Shown one piece after another: positions 1 to 5,041 of a DNA stretch of 5,041 bases. This DNA is from Bacillota bacterium (GTDB lineage: Bacteria; Bacillota_I; Bacilli_A; Acholeplasmatales; Acholeplasmataceae). Where the stretch lies: positions 1 to 5,041 of the forward strand of contig JAEWVV010000118.1 in NCBI GenBank assembly GCA_023458995.1. Direction: 5' to 3'. The translations under genes were made by a program, and so were the position numbers. Every line of letters begins with the position of its first letter. Position 1 is the first letter of the stretch. The notes under the pieces are model-generated. The model did not search any database and had not been told where the DNA came from. It saw only the letters and a list, made by a program, of their open reading frames with translations.

Positions 1-261
1 GACTACACCTTCACTGTTAACATCTTTTTTTTGTATACCATAGGCATATTCATTGTAGTGTGTGACTTCATAGAACGCATCATTTTTTTGATATTCATTA
101 AATGTTTCAGGTGATAAGAAATGATAGTCGATACCATCAACTTCATTCTTTCGTGGTTCTCTTGTTGTCGTTGTAATACATTTGGTGTAACCATAAGTCT
201 GATAAAGTTGTTTTGCAAGTTCTGTTTTTCCGCTCGCACTTGCACCAACTAATACGATCAT
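1..261 (-). CDS. Guanylate kinase-like P-loop NMP kinase, partial (C-terminus beyond left edge)
   Basis: Eighty-seven codons are visible from the ATG at 261; the frame is still open at base 1. Guanylate kinases transfer a phosphate from ATP to GMP in the cytoplasm. Seen: a P-loop GASASGKT at residues 6-13 starting almost at the N-terminus, then TTREPRKNE (32-40), G43 and DYHF (45-48). This fits the guanylate kinase signature (T-T-R-x-P-R-x-x-E-x-x-G-x-D-Y-x-F). R34, R37, E65 and Y74 fall where the GMP-binding residues of characterised enzymes lie. Odd points: the P-loop departs from the usual GPSGxGK[ST], and the N-terminus is short, with no residues before the first strand. It could be a second guanylate kinase-like paralogue rather than the housekeeping enzyme, so no symbol is given. 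The start is supported by AGAAGGA nine bases upstream. The gene is divergent from the acetyltransferase at 364. Fold and family are confident; substrate is likely but unproven. Confidence 0.85.
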   Translation of the reverse strand, partial: MIVLVGASASGKTELAKQLYQTYGYTKCITTTTREPRKNEVDGIDYHFLSPETFNEYQKNDAFYEVTHYNEYAYGIQKKDVNSEGVV

Positions 262-270
262 ATCAACACA

Positions 271-277
271 TCCTTCT
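271..277 (-). promoter_or_regulatory. Ribosome binding site of the guanylate kinase-like gene
   Basis: AGAAGGA on the minus strand, nine bases before the ATG at 261. It fixes the start of the partial kinase gene, because no other in-frame start lies nearby with a comparable site. Confidence 0.7.
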
Positions 278-282
278 TTGGC

Positions 283-291
283 ATTATAACA
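283..291 (-). promoter_or_regulatory. Extended -10 promoter of the guanylate kinase-like gene
   Basis: Minus-strand TGTTATAAT, a perfect TATAAT preceded by TG one base away. The hexamer seventeen bases upstream (GCAACA) matches the -35 consensus only in its second half, so the extended -10 probably carries recognition. A start site about seven bases downstream would lie in or beside the ribosome binding site, giving a very short leader of roughly 15 bases. Predicted by eye only. Confidence 0.5.
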
Positions 292-320
292 TAAATTGCC
301 TATGTTGTTGCTTCTATTTT

Positions 321-329
321 TGATACAAT
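321..329 (+). promoter_or_regulatory. Extended -10 promoter of the GNAT gene
   Basis: TGATACAAT is a TGn extended -10 with one mismatch to TATAAT. No good -35 is found at 16-18 bases. Transcription would start near 336, giving a leader of about 28 bases that contains GGAGG. This promoter stands back to back with the kinase promoter at 283-291, so the two genes share a compact divergent control region. Confidence 0.45.
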
Positions 330-347
330 AACATTAGACAAGTATCA
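321..347. repeat. Inverted repeat over the GNAT promoter, possible operator
   Basis: TGATAC at 321-326 and GTATCA at 342-347 are perfect 6-base arms separated by 15 bases. The left arm is part of the extended -10 and the repeat is centred near the expected transcription start, a common operator position. Arms of this length occur by chance in AT-rich DNA, so a regulatory role is only suggested. Confidence 0.25.
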
Positions 348-352
348 CCGAT

Positions 353-357
353 GGAGG
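353..357 (+). promoter_or_regulatory. Ribosome binding site of the GNAT gene
   Basis: GGAGG lies six bases before the ATG at 364. This is a strong, well-spaced site that settles the start codon. Confidence 0.85.
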
Positions 358-363
358 ATTCAT

Positions 364-867
364 ATGACAAGTTATCAAAGTCCAGATCAACATTTTAAAA
401 TTCGTATTGCAGATAGGAAAGACAGTGAACTGATTTATGCTTTTATTAAAAAATTAGCACATTATGAAAAACTTGAACATGTGATGACATCAACTGTCTC
501 AAAGATAGAAAAATCACTTTTTGATTTACATCAAGCTGAAGTCATACTTTGTTATTACAATGATGAACCCATAGGATTTGCTTTATATTTTTATACCTAT
601 TCAACCTTCTTAGGTAAAGCTAATCTATACTTAGAAGATCTTTTTATTGATGAAGCATATCGAGGTAAAGGTTTTGGAAAACGTATGTTTAGTTTTTTAG
701 CAAAACTAGCTGTTGAAAAAGAATGTGAAAGACTTGATTTTATGTGTCTAACTTGGAATGAATCCTCAATTCATTTCTACAAACGTTTAGGTGCAGTCCC
801 CTTAGATGACTGGATCACTTTTAGGTTAAATAAAGACGCATTAGCAAAACTTGCAGATCAGAGATAA
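364..867 (+). CDS. GNAT N-acetyltransferase, spermidine/spermine (diamine) acetyltransferase-like
   Basis: A complete 167-residue cytoplasmic protein of the GNAT fold, close to the usual length of the diamine N-acetyltransferase (SSAT) branch, which moves an acetyl group from acetyl-CoA to a polyamine or related amine. Seen: LAHYEK (31-36), GFALYFYTYSTFLGK (71-85), YLEDLFI (89-95), the acetyl-CoA pyrophosphate loop R100-x-x-G103-x-G105, and WNESSIHFYKRLGA (131-144). The arrangement follows animal SSAT closely. There a glutamate in LED acts as base and the tyrosine of FYKR as acid; here these are E91 and Y139. Family assignment is strong. The substrate is inferred; other amines, or thialysine as in SSAT2-like enzymes, are possible. 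It appears to be a single-gene unit with its own promoter and GGAGG site. It is divergent from a guanylate kinase-like gene and convergent with a small basic peptide gene, sharing a terminator with the latter. The neighbours do not reveal a polyamine pathway. Confidence 0.88.
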   Translation: MTSYQSPDQHFKIRIADRKDSELIYAFIKKLAHYEKLEHVMTSTVSKIEKSLFDLHQAEVILCYYNDEPIGFALYFYTYSTFLGKANLYLEDLFIDEAYRGKGFGKRMFSFLAKLAVEKECERLDFMCLTWNESSIHFYKRLGAVPLDDWITFRLNKDALAKLADQR

Positions 868-891
868 AAAAAAGACTTCCCGTCTTTTTTT
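867..891. terminator. Bidirectional intrinsic terminator between convergent genes
   Basis: Arms AAAAAAAGAC (867-876) and GTCTTTTTTT (882-891) flank a five-base loop. Read on either strand, a hairpin is followed by a T run, so it can end both the GNAT transcript and the small-peptide transcript. It begins at the last base of the GNAT stop codon and includes the first two bases of the 890-892 stop triplet of the opposite gene. The GC part of the stem is short (GAC/GTC), so strength is uncertain. Confidence 0.7.
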
Positions 892-1003
892 ATTCGCCTT
901 TAACAATCTTGTTACGAATTACTTTTTTACCAGCGAGCTGTGCCTTTTTTAATTTATTCTTTTTGAGGTGCTTGCCTTTGTAGTTTTTACCATTTACTTG
1001 CAT
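890..1003 (-). CDS. Small lysine-rich basic peptide, 37 aa, unknown function
   Basis: A 37-codon gene, unrecognised as a family. The peptide has 12 lysines, one arginine, one histidine and a single acidic residue (the final glutamate), with no cysteine, so it is strongly cationic. It has no hydrophobic run long enough for a membrane segment or signal peptide. Runs such as KHLKKNKLKK (11-20) and GKKVIRNK (25-32) suggest binding to RNA, DNA or acidic surfaces; that is inference from composition. Evidence that it is real: an AAAGGAG site nine bases before the ATG, an extended consensus -10 upstream, a clean TAA, and an intrinsic terminator directly at the stop. An in-frame ATG nine bases earlier (1012) abuts the ribosome binding site and is less likely. 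It resembles tiny ribosome-associated proteins in size and charge but matches none that I recognise. Confidence 0.65.
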   Translation of the reverse strand: MQVNGKNYKGKHLKKNKLKKAQLAGKKVIRNKIVKGE

Positions 1004-1012
1004 TATGTTCAT

Positions 1013-1019
1013 CTCCTTT
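1013..1019 (-). promoter_or_regulatory. Ribosome binding site of the small basic peptide gene
   Basis: AAAGGAG on the minus strand, nine bases before the ATG at 1003. It selects that ATG over the in-frame ATG at 1012, which directly abuts the site with no spacer. Confidence 0.75.
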
Positions 1020-1030
1020 AATCCTCACAC

Positions 1031-1039
1031 ATTATATCA
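1031..1039 (-). promoter_or_regulatory. Extended -10 promoter of the small basic peptide gene
   Basis: Minus-strand TGATATAAT: a perfect TATAAT with the TGn extension. No convincing -35 lies 16-18 bases upstream. A start near 1024 would give a leader of about 20 bases containing the ribosome binding site. The gene is therefore expected to be transcribed independently of the diguanylate cyclase gene upstream. Confidence 0.55.
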
Positions 1040-1146
1040 TAGAAATTTATAAAAATCATCTTTGAGCATAACGAATTTTTAACTTTTTTTATGATAATGT
1101 AGCGTTTTTTATAGAATTGATAAGTTCTTTTAAGAGTGGTTGATTG

Positions 1147-2103
1147 TTAGTATTTGATGGTGTTTCTTCCTGCACGTTTTGCATCATAGAGTAAGTCATC
1201 AACACGCTTAACAACATCATCAATCGTTTCATTTTCTTGGTAGGTGACAACTCCCATACTGATTGTGATTTTCTCTACATCAGGGAATTTTTTGGTTTGG
1301 ATATTTCCATGAAGTCTTTTCGCTATTTGAATGGCTTGTTCATAATTTGTATGCGGTAAAAGAATGAAAAACTCTTCACCACCATAACGGTAGGCATAAT
1401 CACTCTCTCGAATATCATGTTTAATCATATTAGATAGGCTTAATAAAACTTGATCACCAACAAGATGTCCATAGCGGTCATTGATTAGTTTAAAATGATC
1501 GATATCATACATAATAAGCGAAAACGGATGATTGTTGGTATCTTCAACTTGCATAGTTAAATGTTCAAAGAAGACACGTCTGTTAAATAAGCGAGTTAGC
1601 GTATCTCTTTCAGACAAATCAATGAGTCGTTGTTCAATTACTTTTGACTCAGTGATATCAAAAACTATACCATGAAGCATGAGTGGTTTACCTAAATGAT
1701 CTCTTTCGGTAATGATACCTCTGTCATAATACCAGAGGTAATGACCATCTTTATGTCTAATTCTATATTCAACTTCATAGGCTTCTGTTATGCCTAAAAG
1801 GTGATTACGCATATTGGTCATGACATTTTCATAATCATCAGGATGAAGTTTATCTGTAAAAAATTCAAAACCTATTTCATCAATTTCATTTGGATTATAT
1901 CCTAAACTCAAAACTTTTTTATCATTGAAGACTACTTTATTTGTTTGATAATTCCAACTCCATTGACCGAGATTTCCAGCCCATGGAAATCTTACAAAGT
2001 TTTCATCCTCTTTAACCTTGCGAAGTTCTTTAACTTCTTTTTCTAATGCGTCAATGCGTTTTTGAAGTTGATCAATCGTCATTGTTTTTTGATCTATTGA
2101 CAT
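1147..2103 (-). CDS. PAS-GGDEF diguanylate cyclase
   Basis: A complete 318-residue soluble protein that should make cyclic di-GMP from two GTP. Domains in order: an N-terminal heptad-like coiled coil (about 10-32), a PAS fold of the PAS_3 type (about 42-152; HPDD 87-90, EYRIRHKDGHYLW 112-124, closing DIT 149-151), a short linker helix, then GGDEF (about 163-318). Catalytic features are intact: D200 in the YDIDHFK motif for metal, N208 and D217 for guanine, and the active-site signature GGEEF at 241-245. RESD at 232-235, five residues before it, is a canonical RxxD inhibitory site, so product feedback is expected. No membrane segment or signal peptide is seen; the signal must reach the PAS domain in the cytoplasm, its ligand unknown. 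The ATG at 2103 has AAGGTG seven bases upstream. No EAL or HD-GYP phosphodiesterase and no PilZ effector is in view. No clear terminator follows, so some read-through into the small peptide gene is possible. Confidence 0.93.
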   Translation of the reverse strand: MSIDQKTMTIDQLQKRIDALEKEVKELRKVKEDENFVRFPWAGNLGQWSWNYQTNKVVFNDKKVLSLGYNPNEIDEIGFEFFTDKLHPDDYENVMTNMRNHLLGITEAYEVEYRIRHKDGHYLWYYDRGIITERDHLGKPLMLHGIVFDITESKVIEQRLIDLSERDTLTRLFNRRVFFEHLTMQVEDTNNHPFSLIMYDIDHFKLINDRYGHLVGDQVLLSLSNMIKHDIRESDYAYRYGGEEFFILLPHTNYEQAIQIAKRLHGNIQTKKFPDVEKITISMGVVTYQENETIDDVVKRVDDLLYDAKRAGRNTIKY

Positions 2104-2144
2104 GATATCACCTTACATGCTTTCTTTAGTCTTTTTAAGTGTTT

Positions 2145-2159
2145 TTATGTAACACATAA
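2145..2159. repeat. Inverted repeat at the diguanylate cyclase transcription start, possible operator or leader hairpin
   Basis: TTATGT (2145-2150), three bases, ACATAA (2154-2159): perfect 6-base arms just downstream of the predicted -10. A second, overlapping pair, GTGTT (2139-2143) and AACAC (2151-2155), could form an alternative hairpin in the transcript. Its position at the expected start site suits a repressor site, but this is inference. Confidence 0.3.
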
Positions 2160-2163
2160 GACA

Positions 2164-2169
2164 ATTATA
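2164..2169 (-). promoter_or_regulatory. Probable -10 of the diguanylate cyclase gene
   Basis: A perfect TATAAT on the minus strand, about 60 bases before the ATG at 2103. The -35 region (ATAGAT at 17 bases) is poor and there is no TG extension, so this is the weakest of the promoters called here. A start near 2157 would give a leader of about 54 bases. Confidence 0.4.
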
Positions 2170-2255
2170 TTTTACCAAGAATATAAATCTATTTACTTAC
2201 ATTATTCTTAATTCATACTTGAAAACAATCCAAAGAGAACTTATACAAAAAGAAA

Positions 2256-2279
2256 AAGACTTGGACGAATCCAAATCTT
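2256..2279 (-). terminator. Intrinsic terminator of the MFS-GH2 unit
   Basis: Read on the minus strand, AAGATTTGGA and TCCAAGTCTT form a 10-bp stem with one T-G wobble around a TTCG loop, followed by TTTTTCTTTTT. UUCG is a notably stable RNA tetraloop. The hairpin starts six bases after the GH2 stop codon and separates the sugar unit from the diguanylate cyclase promoter. Confidence 0.9.
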
Positions 2280-2284
2280 AATTT

Positions 2285-4045
2285 TTATTTAAAGAGATGA
2301 TTAAACTTTTCATAGAGATGCTGATTAAGCTCATTCATGAGTTCATCAGAAACTTTTAAAATCTTTCTATCATAGGTGATAAAACCGTTAACCTCATCTT
2401 CTACATCTGAAACTTGCGTATAGATAATGACACTTAATCCTCTTTCAATTTGTTTGCTGATCACTTTCTCGTATAAAACCTTAAGAGCTTCTTCTAAGGA
2501 CTCTTTTGTTTTATATGTCTTATAGCCAAATAGTTTTTCATCATTATACCGGTGACCTTCGATAGGAAGACTATAACCACCAAATTCAGTTAGTGCTGCA
2601 ATACGTTTTTTTGCAAGTCTTGGATAGAATTTGATCTTTTGAAAATACATATGTCTACTATAAAAGTCACCAACACCTTGATCTGACCAACCGCTTGCAT
2701 GATCAATTAACCTTGTATCATCAAGTTTTCTAATCAAAGATGTGATTCTCTTTGTCTCAAATTGACCCCATGCTTCATTAAATGGTACCCATGTTACAAT
2801 CGATGTCACATTTTTTAAATAATCAAGCATCACTCGAAGATCCGCTTCATAAAGGCTTTTACCTTCTTTGTTTGTTCTACCAAAAAGCTTTTTATAACGA
2901 TCACTTAAATGAATATGAAGAATAGATAAAATGTGATGGAAAACAACATTTTTAAACTCAGAACCACTGAGCATATCTTGCCAAACAAGCATGCCTAGTC
3001 GATCACAATGATAGTACCAACGTAGTGGTTCAATTTTAATATGTTTTCTAAGCATGTTGAATCCTAAGGATTTCATAAACTTAATATCATCAATCATGGC
3101 TTGATCGCTGGGAGGGGTTAATAGACCGTCGCTATAATAACCTTGATCTAAGACTCCTGATTGGAAATAAGCTTTATGATTTAAGTAAAAACGCATGATT
3201 CCTTTTTCATCTTTTTTTCTTTCGAAATGACGCATACCAATATAACTTTGAATGTGATCATCACCATGGATAATCTCTAAATCATACAGATATGGATTTT
3301 CAGGTGTCCATGGAATAAAGTTATCTAAACCAATTGTTGTCTTTGGTGTGCTTGATGTATGTGTATTTATTTGATTTTTATCTTGGTCATAAACATGAAC
3401 AGTATATGGTTTAAAAAAATCACTCTTAATCTCAACTTCAATTTTTGACTGATCAAAAAGTGGTTTAAGAACTAAATCTTTAATATAGTCTTTTGTTACG
3501 GATTCTAACCAAACAGTTTGCCATATACCAGATTGTGGCGTATAAAATATTCCTTCATTGTTTATTCTTTGTTTTCCTGTTAAATAATAGGATGTATCAG
3601 ATAGATCTTTAACAACAAGATTGATTTTAACTTGAAGGCTTTTATCAATATATGGTGTGATATCAACACTAAAAGGAGTATATCCCCCAATGTGTGTGAA
3701 TACGTGGATGTCATTGATAAAAAGTTTACACGTCTGATCTACAGCACCAAAATGTATGATTAAATAATCTTTTAGAAATGATTTGTCAAGCGTCAAAACT
3801 TTCTGATAATGTGCATACATATCAGGATATAAAATAGCGTTAACACCCGATAAAGAGGATTCAGGTGAAAAGGGGACTAAAATCTTCTTATCATAATTTA
3901 AACTCACATCTTCTTTTGACATCTGAAAGTCCCAGTACCCATTCAAATTGAGATATGAATCTCTTTTGAGTTGCGGCCTTGGATATTCGATTAAGATTTC
4001 ATCATGATTTAGTTTTTCGCCATAAGGTGTCAGTAATTGATTCAT
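2285..4045 (-). CDS. Family 2 glycoside hydrolase (beta-galactosidase/beta-glucuronidase superfamily)
   Basis: A complete 586-residue enzyme of glycoside hydrolase family 2, which cleaves beta-linked sugars with retention of configuration. Domains in order: sugar-binding jelly roll (about 30-182; NLNGYWDF 33-40, GGYTPFSVDIT 120-130), an immunoglobulin-like domain (about 185-275), and a TIM barrel (about 280-570). In the barrel, FNEAWG (422-427) carries the acid/base E424 after the family's conserved asparagine N423, and LTEFGG (485-490) carries the likely nucleophile E487. A C-terminal YTQVSDVEDEVNG block (542-554) and GFNMLRKHIK (328-337) are typical of one GH2 subgroup usually annotated only generically. 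It is short for the family because it lacks the extra C-terminal domains of LacZ. It has no signal peptide, so it acts in the cytoplasm, presumably on a glycoside brought in by the adjacent MFS transporter 21 bp upstream. Galactoside, glucuronide, mannoside or arabinoside are all possible. The start has AGGAG thirteen bases upstream, longer than usual, but an in-frame stop two codons before excludes an earlier start. Confidence 0.92.
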   Translation of the reverse strand: MNQLLTPYGEKLNHDEILIEYPRPQLKRDSYLNLNGYWDFQMSKEDVSLNYDKKILVPFSPESSLSGVNAILYPDMYAHYQKVLTLDKSFLKDYLIIHFGAVDQTCKLFINDIHVFTHIGGYTPFSVDITPYIDKSLQVKINLVVKDLSDTSYYLTGKQRINNEGIFYTPQSGIWQTVWLESVTKDYIKDLVLKPLFDQSKIEVEIKSDFFKPYTVHVYDQDKNQINTHTSSTPKTTIGLDNFIPWTPENPYLYDLEIIHGDDHIQSYIGMRHFERKKDEKGIMRFYLNHKAYFQSGVLDQGYYSDGLLTPPSDQAMIDDIKFMKSLGFNMLRKHIKIEPLRWYYHCDRLGMLVWQDMLSGSEFKNVVFHHILSILHIHLSDRYKKLFGRTNKEGKSLYEADLRVMLDYLKNVTSIVTWVPFNEAWGQFETKRITSLIRKLDDTRLIDHASGWSDQGVGDFYSRHMYFQKIKFYPRLAKKRIAALTEFGGYSLPIEGHRYNDEKLFGYKTYKTKESLEEALKVLYEKVISKQIERGLSVIIYTQVSDVEDEVNGFITYDRKILKVSDELMNELNQHLYEKFNHLFK

Positions 4046-4058
4046 TGATTAACTTTTT

Positions 4059-4063
4059 CTCCT
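4059..4063 (-). promoter_or_regulatory. Distant ribosome binding site of the GH2 gene
   Basis: AGGAG lies thirteen bases before the ATG at 4045 and just after the MFS stop codon at 4067-4069. The spacing is longer than the usual 5-10 bases, which may make GH2 translation depend on ribosomes finishing the transporter gene. The A-rich spacer offers no better site. Confidence 0.55.
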
Positions 4064-4066
4064 GTT

Positions 4067-5041
4067 TTATTGGATTTCTTTTACAGCATTCTTATGATTT
4101 TTGATGTGTTTATAAACATACATAATCGGTATAAATGATAATAGTCCAACAATAGCTCCTGCTAGATAAATGCCTGGAATAGGTACTGATTGTAAAATAC
4201 CAAATTCATCTTCATAAGTTGATGAACTTTGTTTGATCACTGCAGATCCGATGAATGGTCCGATAACCATCGGGATTAAAACTAAGAATACCATTTTAAT
4301 ACCAGAAAAAACACCAATATGTGTCTTAGGAACTAGATCTCTACCAAGCGCATTTAAGATGACCATTGAGACTAAATAGGATCCCATCATCAATATGCCT
4401 GCTAAAAGTGTTAAGATAAATGTCAGTGTTAAGTGTTCTTTAATCGTTACACCTAGAACAAACATTAAAATCATCCCAATGATATAGCCAAAGACAGATG
4501 GAATTAGAAATTTAGCCTTTCCATACTTATCAACAAGTCTTCCGCCAATAATACTTACAACAGATGATAATAAAAGTACACCACCGAGTAAGATGACATA
4601 ATCTGTCATACCAATATAAAATTCAAAGTAAATAATAAAATAAGGTAACCAAACTTGTTGTGCAACACCTAATAAAGCGATAGAAATAAAAATAATGTAG
4701 AGTGTCGAATGATTTTTAATGGTTGATAGCTTAAAGCCGTAAATTAAATCTCTCAAATAGTGACTATCCTTTTTAGGATTTGATTGATCTTTTATTAAGA
4801 ATAAGCCTATAAAACCAGAAATAAAGACAACAAGACCAACAATAAAGAAGAATTCTTTCCATAGTGATTGTTTCGTGAATCCATCTAATACACCAAAAAC
4901 AACTAACATACCTAAAAGTGGCATTGTCGATATTAATCCTTCTGCTTTACCTCTATTTGTGGGATCAGTAACATCAGTTACCCATGCTTGAAAGGATGCA
5001 TCATTTGCTGTAGAACCTATAAATGTCATGATGCAGTCAAG
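4067..5041 (-). CDS. MFS transporter, probable sugar/glycoside permease, partial (N-terminus beyond right edge)
   Basis: The last 324 codons of a membrane transporter. The ATG at 5029 is not the true start: the frame stays open through CTT GAC TGC ATC to the window edge, and the visible part lacks the first membrane helices. Numbering from that ATG, about eight hydrophobic segments are seen (near 30-50, 59-79, 108-127, 143-163, 174-193, 202-225, 240-262, 285-306), so roughly four of the usual twelve are missing. DVTDPTNRGKAEG (19-31) fits the loop between helices 4 and 5, and GGRLVDKYGK (162-171) is the repeat of the MFS loop motif in the second half. The tail is basic (HIKNHKNAVK) and cytoplasmic. 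The gene lies 21 bp before a cytoplasmic GH2 hydrolase on the same strand with no terminator between, so import of that enzyme's substrate is the likely role. Substrate and coupling ion cannot be read from the sequence. Confidence 0.85.
   Translation of the reverse strand, partial: LDCIMTFIGSTANDASFQAWVTDVTDPTNRGKAEGLISTMPLLGMLVVFGVLDGFTKQSLWKEFFFIVGLVVFISGFIGLFLIKDQSNPKKDSHYLRDLIYGFKLSTIKNHSTLYIIFISIALLGVAQQVWLPYFIIYFEFYIGMTDYVILLGGVLLLSSVVSIIGGRLVDKYGKAKFLIPSVFGYIIGMILMFVLGVTIKEHLTLTFILTLLAGILMMGSYLVSMVILNALGRDLVPKTHIGVFSGIKMVFLVLIPMVIGPFIGSAVIKQSSSTYEDEFGILQSVPIPGIYLAGAIVGLLSFIPIMYVYKHIKNHKNAVKEIQ

Noticed and set aside
3..248. An 81-codon minus-strand open frame near the left edge
   Set aside because: It overlaps the guanylate kinase-like gene in a shifted frame, begins at a TTG with no ribosome binding site, and its translation is low-complexity. 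The neighbouring frame from 261 carries the P-loop and GMP-binding signature.
1040..1080. A ten-codon minus-strand open frame ending inside the promoter of the small basic peptide gene
   Set aside because: It has no ribosome binding site and is of a length expected by chance.
1060..1146. A possible terminator after the diguanylate cyclase gene (AGAA/TTCT pairing near 1110-1130)
   Set aside because: The arms are only four bases, and on the minus strand they are followed by an A run rather than a T run.
2104..2163. A known riboswitch, such as a c-di-GMP switch, in the diguanylate cyclase leader
   Set aside because: The predicted leader of about 54 bases is too short and lacks the conserved junction elements; only simple hairpins are seen.
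4067..5029. A complete 320-residue MFS protein starting at the ATG at 5029
   Set aside because: The frame continues without a stop to the window edge, no ribosome binding site precedes this ATG, and about four membrane helices would be missing. It is a truncated view of a longer gene.
1..5041. CRISPR array, insertion sequence, tRNA or rRNA
   Set aside because: No regularly spaced repeats, transposase-like frame, terminal inverted repeats, tRNA cloverleaf or rRNA sequence was recognised on either strand.

Overview
The window looks like a piece of an AT-rich, low-GC Gram-positive-type genome. This rests on base composition, strong AGGAG-type ribosome binding sites, extended -10 promoters (TGnTATAAT) and intrinsic terminators with T runs. 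Every complete reading frame closes under the standard code: tryptophan is TGG and no in-frame TGA occurs. A Mycoplasma/Spiroplasma-type code is therefore unlikely, but an Acholeplasma-like mollicute or a low-GC Bacillota fits. The taxon is an inference, not something the sequence proves.

Layout, left to right. (1) The 5' part of a guanylate-kinase-like gene (minus strand, 1-261) runs off the left edge. (2) A 102-bp divergent promoter region separates it from a spermidine/spermine-type GNAT acetyltransferase (plus strand, 364-867). (3) A short bidirectional terminator (867-891) lies between the GNAT and a convergent 37-codon gene for a very lysine-rich peptide (minus strand, 890-1003), which has its own promoter and ribosome binding site. 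(4) A PAS-GGDEF diguanylate cyclase follows (minus strand, 1147-2103), with a promoter and an inverted repeat in its leader region. (5) A two-gene minus-strand unit fills the right half. A sugar-type MFS transporter (4067 to beyond 5041, cut by the right edge) is followed after 21 bp by a cytoplasmic family 2 glycoside hydrolase (2285-4045), which ends in a strong UUCG-loop terminator (2256-2279).

The clearest functional unit is the MFS-GH2 pair: import of a small glycoside or oligosaccharide, then intracellular hydrolysis. The other genes appear to be separate single-gene transcription units for nucleotide metabolism, (poly)amine acetylation and c-di-GMP signalling. No mobile element, CRISPR array, tRNA or rRNA was seen. 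No gene-free stretch exceeds 300 bases; the longest is about 180 bp at 2104-2284, holding a terminator and a promoter. I see no clearly new multi-gene system. The least explained item is the 37-residue basic peptide.
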